From the NCBI GenBank assembly GCA_034620365.1, contig JAQGEQ010000258.1, positions 186,001-250,000 of the forward strand: DNA of 64,000 nucleotides. Reading direction: 5' to 3'. The notes under the pieces are model-generated. The model saw nothing but the letters and a program-made list of their open reading frames with translations, did not search any database and was not told the origin of the DNA. The DNA comes from Pegea sp. RAD2-039 (Eukaryota > Chordata > Thaliacea > Salpida > Salpidae). Shown here one piece after another: positions 14,901 through 26,600 of the stretch (position 1 is its first letter; every line of letters begins with the position of its first letter). The position numbers and the translations under genes are program-made.

Positions 14901-17900
14901 ATTAAATTACTCTTCACTTTCCACTCTTATTTCTACTTTTCCGACTCAATTTCATAAATATTTCCTTCTAATCTTTCTCATCACCTCTAACCTGAAGTTA
15001 ACTTTACTTCTTGATTAACAGTTGTGTCACAATTATGATAAACCTTTCGTTTTCTGTCAGAAGTTTTTCTACTTTCAGCTAACATGCTTCTTTTACTTAC
15101 ACTTTCAAATAAAATTGCTGACTACTAAAATGATGTTAGTGTTTGAACTTTCACTTCAGTGCTGAAGTACTACCCTCTACTCTATTATAGTGACGCTACT
15201 TTACTCTGTATCCTAACAGAATATTCACTACTTATTTGCATCACGTACAATTTACATTTAATACCTCCCATTTTATGCTTCCTAAGAATAAATTTGAACC
15301 TGTAAACATACTTCAAATCAACAAACTCGAAATTGTTATGTTTAGTTTTTACTTTCATCAGCCTCTATTATCAACAACGTTTTTCTATTTTTTTATTTCA
15401 CTTAATCAAACTTTGTTCAAACAAGCGTGAATTTGTAAGTTGAATTATTTCGATATATTTCTAACTTCTAGTGATGTGTAAGTAGTAGTAATTGCCTTAA
15501 ATTTTGCTTTTAAAGTCATTACTAATATAAGTCAGACTTTAAAATGGTTGAATTTTCGTTTGTGTATTTATTTTAGTATTCATTACTAGTTTTAGGATAA
15601 AATTACTTAAAATGTCAATTCTAGTTATATTTTGTTCTTATTTTCCTTCTCAACATAATGAATAATGAAAAGTTATTCTAAAACTACAGTTTGTCAATAT
15701 TTCAACTTGTTCATATTCATATAACTTTACATTTTCATGTATATGTTCTTGTTAATTAAAAGTCAATAAAAATGTTTGCTAATTGAAAAACAACTGAACA
15801 AAGATTCTATATATAATCTTTTGAAAAATTAACTTTTTAGAAAATAAAGTAGCTTTAAACTGATATGTTTGAATTTTACCTTCAGGCACTGTTGGCTATT
15901 TAGTTGTTAGCTTTATTTTTTATCTGCATTTCAAACTTTATTCTATTCTTATTTGACTCTCAATTAAGTTTAAAATCTGTTCAATTTTATTTGCATATTT
16001 GTTACTCATTAATCAAGCAAAATTCTGCTGTATTCAGTTCTTTCCACGTAATTTGTTAGCTTAAAGTTAGAAGAAATTTTTTATTACTTTAGTTGATGAA
16101 TAGCTTATTGCTTTATCATCATTTTTGATTTTAGTTTGCTGATGTTACAGTACTTAGTCTTTTGATTTGTATAAGCTTATCTTTATTTGTGCTGTAAATA
16201 ATTCATTAATCTCTTACAGAATTGTTTTTAATTTGTTGATCTGTAGATGTTTTGTTTTAGATGAATTTAATTTATAACTGATTGCACTGAGGAAATAATA
16301 AGAAGTTAACTTTTACCTATTTTTAGGTTTTAAGTCAAAACTCTAAAATATTTCTAACTTTTACTACAAACCTGATCCCTCTTAAACTCAATTCAAACGT
16401 CCAGTTAATTTTTAATCCTCTAATTTTCAATCTTCATCCAGGGACGTTGCAACCGCGAATCGTGCAAATATCTACATCCTACTCATCTACTTAAGCAACA
16501 TCTTGAATTCGCTGGAAGACAAACTCTTATTAACAATCGTGCTATGTTGCAACAAATGCTTCCACCTCAATCAAACGTTGTACAAGCGCAAACACTGCCA
16601 CTTGGTGGCAGTATTGTTGGTTATGAGGTGAGCTACTATTTATGAAACTTCTAACTAGATTTATATTTAATAAACTATCTATTTACATATAAAACTATCT
16701 GGGCTTACAAAATGCAAAGCTGTAAGACTTGGTGTTATTTTAACTTAGCAGCTATGTAGTTTGTTTCTGTTTTATGCATGAAACCCAACTGCTGTAAACA
16801 GTCAATACTGCTTGACATTGCAACTGTTTTTGTTACATGTTGGCTGATCAATCGAGCATTTTAGTAGTCCATCCATCCATGATTCCTTCTTATTAATATA
16901 AGCAATTAAGTTAAACTTTTAATGTTTAGCTCCCCTGAAAATAAGAGCAGTTTTTGACCGGTTTTTACTAATTGTGTGAATAATTTTGTGTAATTAATAA
17001 CTAACTTTACTTTGATGTTTTCTAACTAGTGTTTTAGATATTTATTTTATTTCTTGTTTAATTGTTTTTAAATTTGTTTTTAAGCTTCATTATTTAGTAA
17101 AGAAATTAATTAATTAGATGTCATCATATCTAATATAATTCAAGCATCAGCTTGCAATACAACATCTTAAGTTTCATGTTTTGTGTGCTTTTTCCTGTTT
17201 CGTCATGTGACTGATTGATTGGCTGGTTGGCGATGTGATCTTTCTCGCTGTATCCACATATCCTACCCTCCTTGTACTACACTACTGCTACATATCGCCG
17301 CCGCTACTGCATCGCTATTTTGCTACATGCCGCCGCTCTGCACTTCAAATCTCTCCGCAAACAGCAAGTTGCTAGCGGTAATGCTCAGCCAATCACGAGC
17401 TTGCACACCAATATGTATGGTTTACCAGCAACAGCAGTTGGTGCAGGCAACCCCGCCACTTACAACGTGTTACCCTCAGCAGGTGCATTTCAATATCCAA
17501 GTAAATATTCTTTTTTTTATCTTTCTTCACGCTTTATTTGCAATACAATTTATGCACTATTTTAATGATACCATATATTTATGTATAAGACAGCTACTAG
17601 TTTTAAGTTCTTGCTTTAAACAGCTTTTTCTTGATTTTCGGCAACTTTGCTTGCAATAGTTGGTTTCTAAATAGATATTTGTCATAAAAATTTCTAATGG
17701 TTTTTAGTCGCTCATCTAAATGACAAGCTTCGGTTCTTTTTTAATTGATCCTTTTGCTAATTGGTTAGTTTAAGAAGCCTCCAGACTCACTTCCTTTTGA
17801 TTTATCAAATCTTCCCCCAAAATCTTAAAAAACATTTTGATTTGCTACACTTTGAAAAAAATGCTAAAAGCTTTAGTTTTTTTAAAGTTTTATGATAATA

Positions 17901-20900
17901 ACATTATAATCTCAGGATTTTTTTAGAATTTTAACAAATAGTCAAAGAATATTGAGAAATTCTGCGCAAAAAATGAATAAAATTAAAATAATTAATTTAA
18001 ACAAAATATTTTCATGTCATTTTATAAAGCTTTTTTGGTATTAAGTTGTTGCTTTTCGTTTTATGTAAATCTGTCTATAAAACTTTACATCTGATTCAGA
18101 AAGACCATAAAATCGCATGACTTAGTATCCATTTATGTCACCGTCAATAACTTAGTATTAAACCTTTTGCATTTGTCCCTTCAATACCTACTAATATGAA
18201 ATTCTGTCATATGCAAGTTACTATTTAGAGTTGAAAGTCAAGCCACTATTTAGATCATATGTTAGAGACCTGTTCCAAATATTTAATTACTGCCAAAATA
18301 TTTTAACAAGATTTATTTTTAAAGAACTTCTTTTTCTGACATTTACATATTTTCTGAATACATTTTCTAATATATCGATTAATATTTCATTTGTAATTTG
18401 AAAACACGTAAAAAATAAAAGTTGGCAAGAACAACAGCACTCAATTGCTGCGTTGTTTACAGATTTTCTGAATCCGGCTTTGGTTCCATTATACCAATTT
18501 GCTGCTGCACCAACAGCACCAACTCAGCTTTCACTGGCACCACACCACCACCACTCAGCATCATCTCAAATCGCTGCTATGTTACCAAGTGCAAGTGGGA
18601 TGAGAGCAGACAAATTAGAGGTGAAATGTTTTTTCTTCACTTAATCACAATACCTTGTATGAAAATATTTGGTCAAAATTGATTACCATCAAGTAGTAAT
18701 AACATGAAAAGGTTTTAATTAGTCAAATCACTCCTCATGTCTTTTATTATTACTAATTCAAGATGTTTCATTTTTCTTTTCTTCTCTGCTCTTTATTTGT
18801 TGCGACTTTTTCTCAAACTTACTTTACATGTTTTCAGTCAGTTACGCCAAAAATGGATTTTTCATTCTATTAAATGCTAATCATGTACTCTTCAATAAAA
18901 ATTCCTGTTAAGATCTCATGAGTTTTTACATTTGCAGAAACTTCATCTAAAGACCAACACTTAGATGTTTCATTTGCACATCACAGTGATTTATTTTCTA
19001 TTCAAAATCATAAAAGTACAATTGAAAATTGAAATAGTTTCTCGAACAGTTTTCAGCAAAGCTTTCATACAAAATTAATCCAATTTTCTATCTAGATATG
19101 TTTTATTTGTTGAATGTAAAAATTTAAGTTAAAAGCATTTAAGCGGAACAGAATCAACTGAACCCTATCCATATCGCCCTTCGGCGCTTGCCTTAGTTTT
19201 AACTTTGCTAAAAGCTAAAATTTTAGCCCTGAAACAAGCAAGCAGTGAGAGAAGTAAATAAGTGGAAGCTTCACGCTTTACCTGTTTTACCTAAAATTTG
19301 TTTCTTTATGAAACTTGGCTGGTTTTAAATGACAACTTTGTGAAAGTTTATTGTTTCTGCTTATTTTAAAAATTTTGTTACTTGTTGAATCAACTGGGTT
19401 GATTGTTTAGTGAAATCTTCATAATTAATTTCTGATCGTCTTGTAGTTTATAAATTCAGCTTTTATTAACATTTCTGTTTTAGCTGTTTGAGTCTTATGA
19501 CATTAGCTTGATTGTGTGTTCCAATAATAAATTATCTGTGGAATATGTTTATACTTCTTATACCAAACTTTTCCAATAATCATTTTTTTTGTTTCGAACT
19601 CATTAAATATTTATGCTTTATTGGTATCTTTTCAAATGATGAGTGGTTATTTCAAAACTTATACAAAATCCCAAAAAATCTTTTAAAACAGTTTTGGCCT
19701 AAAAATATATTTTCATATGCTGGCTAATGATTATCTTATTATTAGATTTCATCTTGTTCTTTGTTCAGCTTAATAAACAAACCTTGTAAATGTCAACATC
19801 CATAGATACACTTCTCTATTGACTTAAGTAAATTAATCATTTCAAATCATCGTCATTTCATAAAGCTTAAATGTCAATTTTTATTTTTCCAAATTGCTAT
19901 AGAATACAATTTTACAGTTTACTTTTTAATATAAACATTTTCTTTTTTGTTTTTGTAACATTTAAAATTGTCGATAATAACAGTGATATATATCTCTCCT
20001 TTTTTAGGTCTGCAGAGACTTTCAACGTGGTAATTGTACTCGTGGTGAGTTCGAATGTAGATATGGGCATCCTTCAGACCGTTCTATGATTGACCCAACT
20101 GACAACACAGTAACTGTTTGTATGGATTGTATTAAAGGTCGTTGTACACGAGAAAAGTGCAAATATTTTCATCCACCAGCTCATTTGCAGGTAAATATTG
20201 TTTATCAACTAACAATGAAGTCTTATTTAAATTTATAAAACAATTTAGTCTACCCTTTCCAATTTCCAATTACTTATTAAACCAATTATCAGGTGTATAT
20301 TTTGACATAATATCAGATTTATCAATTTATTCACCAAAAAATCCAATTAAATGATCTTCTTCCTTTAAAAAAAGGATGTAGTATCTGTTTTTGAAAGACA
20401 GATGTCACGATAATATCTATTTCTGCATTTAGGCTAAGATAAAAGCAGCTCTCAACCCAGCAGCTGCTTCTTTGATATCATCTCTTACCCCTACTATTAG
20501 CTCTCATCATGGAGTCATGGTAAGAGTCATTTCTATCTTGCTTCTTTTACATCTAGGGCAGCTTAAATAGTTTCATTAACTTCAATAATTGTTTAAGATA
20601 AACTTTCCTCTCTCTTGCATGTCAATCAATGTTCATAAATGTTCTGAATACATTGATTGTCATTAAATTACAATTAAATAATTTTATTAATTTCAATTTG
20701 GTGTCAATTCAATAAGCTGTAACCTTCAATATTATAAATGTTTATAATCTAAACAAGCTTTAACACTTCATTATTATTAATTTATTAGAACTTAAGTAAT
20801 CCTATTTTGAATATATTTTATTCATTAGGAAATCTTATTTCACTTAAATGATAATAAATGCATGGCATGTGAATTAAACTTCCAAAAATGGTTAATGCTT

Positions 20901-23900
20901 TAAAAAGAAAATTTTAATTTGCTGATTTTGTTTTTTTTTGTTTTTTTGCCCCTTCTTTTTCTGTTATCGCTCGCCTGTCGTCTGCTAACGCTTCAACATC
21001 TCTATGAACTGATCGAAATTGGCTCTGTTGTTTCAACTTCAACATCCATCTACCAAACCATCCTTGTCTGCTGCCTCTGTTCTTCATTCGTGCCACAAAC
21101 AACTGTCTGCTTTGCTCCTTGCACGCTTACCCCCTACCTACCTGCCTCCTACCTGCCGTTTATTTCTTCTGCTGCCGCCGCCGCTGCTGAAACCACCTCG
21201 AAATTGCAAAACCTCTTCACATATCTGTCTTCACTCGACAGTCTACTCAAAAAAGATTGCTGACGCTGGATGACGTGGTAATATAATTGCTTTTTGTTGT
21301 TCTTGTTGTTTTTTTGCTATATATATTTCATGTTATTTTTGTTTTCTTGCCAAATTGTGGTGTTGATTTACCGCTACTTTTTCTTTTCATGTAATATAAA
21401 ATTTTGAAATAGATTTAAGCTTGCTAGCATACGATAATAAATTCAGCTTACTTACAGCTATCAAAATTAGTTTCATCTAATTTTAGAGTATTCATCACGG
21501 CACTATCTAATTTGAATAATTTCATTTCTATGGTTTGAAGCAGTTAGTTGTTGATACAGTAGTTTCAACTTAGAAGTAATCAATTCGGAGACATTATTTT
21601 CATAATCTATAAAAATATTAATTTTTGTATAATTTTATTAACATCGCATAAGTATAAACAACATTTAACATTAACTTTCAATTTATTTGTAATCTTTTGA
21701 AGAAACAATTTCGTTGGTTATAGTTTTCTACTTAAGCTACAATTATTTACACATTTATAAAATTTATAATTATTGATCGATTACTAAAAAGCTAATCAAA
21801 TTACTTTGGGTGATATCTTATATTTATCTTATCTGAATTTTAACCTTTTATAAATCTTTTTATTCCCTTTTCATGATGCTTTCATTTTCAGTTGTCAAAT
21901 GGAAACACTTTAGGACAACCGCCAATGAAGAGACAAGTCATGGAATCATCAATCATCTCATCAAGTGGTCCATCACAAGCAGCTGGTTTACAAGCACCAT
22001 CACCAGTGGTTTCACATTCTGGTCCAGCTTCACTCGCTGCTTTGTATGGTTATCCAGGACTTTTACCTCAAGCGCCACTACAAACAGCAGCACCAACTTA
22101 CTACCAACAAGGTGATTTTCAACTTTTTTTATAAGTATTTGTGAGGCTGCCGCACATAAAAGAAACCTTCACAATACATAGCTTCAAACAAAACAGCTTT
22201 AAATGCCGTGGTGATCCGCACGTGTTTTGCTTTTATGTACTTGTGCTCTTAATCACGCCCTGTATTTACTGTGTACCCTGCCCTCTCTCTCTCTTTGGCT
22301 GCATTGGTCACGTTGTTTTGCTTCTCTCTATCTTTCAGCGGTGCCGATGTTTCAATTGTACGGCACAGGAGGTGCAAATGCTCTGTCGGCTACCGCATCC
22401 CAATCGGTTCCCAGTGCTCAGCTAGCTGCTCTGAATCTGCCCGCGATGCCAAGTACCAGCACTAGCTCAGCAGGCGTGAACAATTCAGCCGCCGCCGCTG
22501 CTGCTGCAGCTTCTTACGCCTTAATCGACGGTAGGAACCAGGTGAGGCAACAACAAAGAAAAATCTTTTGCAAATTAGATAATAATACTTGCTCCTTTAT
22601 AAGTAACCTTTCCTACTTAGATACTAATCCAACAGAGTTGTTTACAAGTCGTTGAGATTTTTGTCAAATAAAATGTTTAAAATGTTTATTGAATCTCATC
22701 AAACTGATTGATGTATTTTCAACTCTTCCACCAGCTTCAGCTTATTAACCTGCTTCATTGACTCTTAAACTTGTTATTCGACTAACTGCTTTGCAAAATC
22801 CGCTTGATGAGATTAGTTAAATGCATGTCTCAATCTACCACATCATGTTTTATTTAGATTTATATTCCTAGTCGATATCCATTTAAATTTGTTTGTTATC
22901 TACAACTAAATGAAGATTATTAATTTATCTAACTTATTTAAAGAAGATCATATAAAAGATTTGTTCTTGATAATTGATATTATAAAGTTCCTACTGTTTA
23001 TTTAATAACTAAAAACTTGATTATTATTGTTGTAAAATCTCTTGTGCTAGCTTAGTTTTAAAACTTGCTTCTTTCTAATAACCTTGCAAATACTTGATGC
23101 AAAATAACTACAGCTTACAAGCGATGAGTACATTGCCTCGAAAGTTGCTGCCATATCTGCCGACCAACAATACTCTAACAACAGTAGCAGTATCACAACC
23201 AGCAATACCACACTTGGTACCACTGCCTTAACCGTGTGTCGAGATTACCAGTCCGGCAAATGTGTCCGGCCTTATTGTCGCTTTGTACACGTACACAAAG
23301 GTACGGGTTGGGTTTGAGGCGGTGACCTTGCCAAACCTAACTATCGCTGACAGTTCCTTAGACTTTCATGCGTGTTATGCTGCTTAGTTTAAAGATATTT
23401 TCATGGCCGCCATTTGGATTGAAGCAATTGTTTTCATTCATTACTAGCTGGCAGCTAAATCTCTAATTTAGCTTTGTTTTAATCTCAGCGCCCTAACACA
23501 ATGTTTGTTTTTTTGTCACTTTATTGCTCCTTTTATACCTCCGAATTTGTTTGTGTATTTTTTAGTAGACTTAACATTAAAAAAAATTTAATCTGTCCAA
23601 TTAGTTACTAATTTGTATCTTTTTGGATATTAATTGATTTTACATATCTTGTTGTAATTATTTTTATGTGAAATATCTCAATTTATTTTATCGAAAAACT
23701 TTTTTAATAAACATTAATTCTGCAATTTTGTAAATATTGTCTGTTGGAATATTTTTTTAACTTGTCTAATTACTCATTTTGGTTTTTATAATCAAATCTA
23801 TCTTTTGTAATTGAGTCATTAATTACTTTTACCACAAAACTACTACAGAGAGATCGTATCCAATTAATTGATCAACTTAAATATAATTTTGTCTTGTAAC

Positions 23901-24500
23901 AAGCGCATGCTATGAGATGCTATGTAAATAGTTGATGTCGGCATCTTGCACCTCAATTCTAATTACTTTCAATTTGTAATTGATAAAAATCTGCTGTTCA
24001 GTTGCATTATCATCCTTTTGGTTTTCAACCACATTAACAACTCTTCAACCTGTTTGTTATTTTTCTTATTTGTTTACAGATTTTGTTGAAGTAAAAGATG
24101 ATAAGGTGACTGTGTGTCGTGATGCACTTCAAGGTAAATGCTCTTCTGCTGCTACTGCATGCTCTTTGTCATCACGAGCATATCTTTCACTTCATATTGT
24201 TCAAATCAATTCATAACTACTTTTCAATTTATTTCAGGTGTTTGTATGCGACCACAATGCAAATTTTATCATTTCCCCTCCTCCAACAACAAATTGATAA
24301 TGGATCCATTTCAAACACATGTCCCGGTCCATCATACTTCCCCAACCAGTCCATTTATCCCAGCAACAGTCGATGTGGTACCCGATATAAGAGGTACAAC
24401 TACAAATCAATCACCACAGTTTATGAATGTGCTCGACAACAATAGTGGGCTTGCTTCCCAGAACCAAACCTACACTCTAACTAGTGGTGGACCTCTTTGA
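2940..24500 (+). CDS. mbl: Muscleblind-like splicing regulator with six CCCH zinc fingers (12 coding exons)
   Basis: RNA-binding alternative-splicing regulator of the MBNL family, expected in nucleus and cytoplasm, binding YGCY RNA. Exons: 2893-3029 (first Met 2940), 3802-3921, 16442-16627, 17365-17500, 18463-18620, 20008-20190, 20433-20519, 21892-22111, 22339-22541, 23114-23300, 24080-24133, 24238-24500. All junctions are GT-AG and the phases agree, giving about 628 aa. Zinc fingers: ZnF1 C32-C40-C46-H50, ZnF2 C65-C73-C78-H82, ZnF3 C232-C240-C247-H251, ZnF4 C268-C276-C281-H285, ZnF5 C503-C511-C516-H520, ZnF6 C536-C544-C549-H553. Pairs 1 and 2 have the family signatures [16 protein letters not shown] and HPPAHLQAKIKAA. 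Exon 8 has an MKRQ motif at the place of the MBNL KRPLE nuclear-localisation segment. Exon 9 encodes an eight-Ala run. The frame is open upstream of Met 2940, so the true start may lie in an earlier exon. The identification is secure; exon usage is inferred. Confidence 0.93.
3922..16441 (+). other. 12.5 kb intron inside zinc finger 2 of muscleblind
   Basis: The intron separates the C65 half of ZnF2 (CFDALK) from its GRC...CKYLH half, phase 0, with a gtgaga donor and a tccag acceptor. I find no convincing exon inside. Open frames near 11.45, 12.88 and 15.24 kb are AT-rich and look random. A less AT-rich patch at about 13.64-14.30 kb contains a perfect palindromic cAMP-response-element match at 13733-13740. 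Confidence 0.75.
17281..17364 (+). promoter_or_regulatory. YGCY cluster and pyrimidine tract before muscleblind exon 4
   Basis: Nine YGCY tetramers (tgct, cgcc, cgct, tgcc) fall within 17281-17340, directly before the acceptor at 17363-17364, in otherwise AT-rich sequence. YGCY is the established MBNL recognition motif, and binding upstream of an exon usually favours skipping. I infer an autoregulatory splicing silencer for exon 17365-17500, perhaps together with exon 18463-18620, because the two together are 294 nt and keep frame. Confidence 0.45.
21121..21241 (+). promoter_or_regulatory. YGCY-rich intronic splicing element in muscleblind
   Basis: A GC-enriched, C/T-rich intron segment with nine YGCY tetramers in 21121-21190, including an unbroken gctgccgccgccgctgctg run. 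It ends at an acceptor (ctcgacag) at 21240-21241. Similar YGCT/YGCC words are scattered back to about 20950. It resembles the region before exon 17365 in composition and position, which suggests feedback control by the protein itself. Confidence 0.45.
21242..21277 (+). other. Candidate 36-nt cassette microexon of muscleblind
   Basis: Between an acceptor (cgacag) and a donor (gtaata) lies a 36-nt open segment encoding [12 protein letters not shown]. It starts and ends in phase 0, matching the flanking exons (20519, phase 0 end; 21892, phase 0 start), so it can be included or skipped without a frameshift. Its QKRLL is reminiscent of the basic KR motif beside the regulated nuclear-localisation segment of vertebrate MBNL. 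No transcript evidence is visible, so it is left out of the main model. Confidence 0.4.
22139..22338 (+). other. Less AT-rich intron segment before muscleblind exon 9
   Basis: This intron, between exons 21892-22111 and 22339-22541, is C/T-rich, with a short CT repeat near 22284-22294 and about seven scattered YGCY words. They are less dense than in the two clusters upstream. It ends in a strong pyrimidine tract and tttcag acceptor. Regulatory use is possible but weaker than for the other two segments. Confidence 0.3.
23234..24275 (+). other. Third (extra) CCCH zinc-finger pair of muscleblind
   Basis: Three exons encode a tandem CCCH pair with the muscleblind layout. ZnF5 is [15 protein letters not shown] then RFVH (C-x7-C-x4-C-x3-H). 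A linker with [10 protein letters not shown] resembles the ENGRV/NDGKV linker of canonical pairs. ZnF6 is [15 protein letters not shown] then KFYH (same spacing). Phases 0-1-1 join without a break. The Pro after the zinc-binding His, common in the other fingers, is absent, and the QRG of odd fingers is QSG. This pair lies after an LTSDEY segment that resembles the last residues of vertebrate MBNL (LTSHKY). Confidence 0.85.
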
Positions 24501-26600
24501 ACCACTCTCTACACCTTTGTCCTCTGTTAAGTTATATCAAACATCAAACATAACCTGTAGCAACTCGATTCTAGCAAGAAAATGATGTAAAAATTATCTT
24601 GTAAATCTACATCTTTTCTGGATTTGAAAAGAAGACATTTAATCAACATACGTGATCTTTTCTATTCTGTTCTTATGTTTATTTGATTTTGATGAATTTT
24701 CATAAGATAACTGATTTCATTACTTCTGTTCAATGGTAGTAGGGTAACTCTGTACAGACTGGACTCATGTCTACTAACCACTGATTGCTTCTGTAAAATG
24801 CGCAGATGTTTTTTGAAACTAAAGCAAAATATGTTTTTGCAAACAGTGTTAAAGCTTAACGCCGTGCCCAAGGTACATCTACATCTATATGCCTGTCTTC
24901 TTATCTGTGCAGAATTCAGTCGCTCCTTATTGATCCTCATCTTTATTTGCTGCAATTCAGCACTACGTCTTTCTCCAATCTTTTCTATTTCGATTAACTC
25001 TCGTAAAGAGTAGAGGTTTCTGATCCTCTTTCGCCTACAGCCCCTATTAGCTTTGTTGTAGTTCGAAATTTAAAGTCAGCTAAAAAGCGCTTGCAAAACG
25101 CCTCCATCTGCTGCACCTGTCATAACTTGACTACATCTTTATTTCGGTGCCTTCTTTCTATCTGAGCCTCTTAGCGCTACCAACGCAAAAGTTGAATCAA
25201 TAGAAGTGATAAGTTGTTTGTAAATAGTATCTCACTGTAACCTTTTTCCGCCTTTGCTATATTCAAAAGGTGATCATTCATTATAATCAACGAGCCGGCC
25301 GCTTAGCTTTGACATTTTGATTTAATCGCATGCTCTGTATATATACTTGCTGTTTGTATGCACCAGTATTAGTGGTGTTTGCTTTTAATGATAAAATCGC
25401 ACACTATTTTCTTTGGCTTAAATTTTATCATGATTTCTGTATCTTCTTAAGCTCTTATTATTTTATCTTTATGTCTTCATTTTTTGCATAAACCAAATGC
25501 ATATTTAAGATAAATGTTCAAAGTTTGGATAATTATCTTTCAAATTTTCCTGATTTGATAAGATTGTTTTTCTTTACCTTAAAGTTAAAACTTTACATGT
25601 TTGATATGAGACAGTATATCATAAGATATACTAGTATCATTACTTTGCATCTTTTAACATCTCCACCTTCTTCAACAATCTCTAAAATAAAGAAGTTAAC
25701 CTACATCAACACTTGTAACTAATAATAATAACTACAATTAGGTTTTTCTATCTTTTTTAGAAGTTATCACTTACCCCGTTCTAACTGTTTAATAGTTTAA
25801 TGGTTCCTACCTTACCATTTACTTCAATCACTTCACGAATAAGTATCACTTAGTTTGTATCTAACTTCTGGTTCTTCATATTACATCTACGATACGAAGC
25901 AGCCAAACCACCTGCGTGTGCCTATCTATGTTTTTATTATAAGCTAGACATTTTTTTTCGAAAATTACAACTCAGTGTATGGTTTTGTTTTTTAACAAAT
26001 TAGCAATATTTTTTAGAAATTAATATTTTAAATCAATTAATTATTATTTCATTATTTTATTTTAAATAACTCTAAATCAAAAATACTTCTAAATTAAACG
26101 ATTAATACTTCTCGCATCAAATCTTGTTCTACATCTTTCAAATCACTTTTACTTTTTCACTCCTACATAATTGATGAAGTGAGAAGTAAGGTGGCCTGCT
26201 GCTCTTTCTTCTTTCTTCCTCAAATCTTCCTCGTGCAATCTTACAACGTTGCATTACAGCCAGTCAAGCATAACCGATTTATCGGATAAATAGCCCTAAA
26301 AATGAGAATCATTTTTGATTCAGCTTACTCAATCTCATTCAAGTTAACTCTATCTTGAATAATCAACACAAGTTTTGTTGTAAAGTTATTTGTATTTTCC
26401 TTTCTTAGAGTTGTTTTCTTTTCCTACTCATAATTCTTTAACTCGATCTTGTTTTGTATAGGCCTTCACTTAAACTATTTAGTATACTCTATCACTTCTA
26501 GTATTATCCTGACTGTCTATTGCACACCTATACAGTTAGCATTAATATTTTATAGATAATTAATCATTTGTCTTCAATGAAGTCCCAAAACAGTTTAGCT
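24501..26600 (+). other. Probable 3' UTR of muscleblind
   Basis: After the stop at 24498-24500 the + strand stays T/C-rich for about 2 kb, then becomes A/T-balanced. No other gene is seen. An AATAAA at 25686-25691 is one possible polyadenylation signal; the real end cannot be fixed from sequence alone. Confidence 0.35.

Noticed and set aside
11453-15430. Open frames of 60-68 codons inside the large muscleblind intron
   Set aside because: AT-driven composition (Phe, Lys, Asn, Leu) with no coding bias, family match or exon-like borders.
17219-17659. 146-codon + strand open frame
   Set aside because: It runs in a different frame from the muscleblind exon at 17365-17500 and overlaps a pyrimidine-rich intron; Cys/Leu-rich composition and no family match.
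20914-21102. 62-codon minus-strand frame rich in Lys/Arg
   Set aside because: Antisense of the same C/T-rich muscleblind intron; no splice or family support.
20919-21263. 114-codon + strand open frame
   Set aside because: It reads through a C/T-rich intron segment; the residue mix (Leu, Pro, Ser, Ala runs) reflects the tract. Only the short phase-0 piece at 21242-21277 has exon-like borders.
22227-22655. 142-codon frame treated as one gene
   Set aside because: Its centre is muscleblind exon 22339-22541; both ends are intron read-through beyond clear splice sites.
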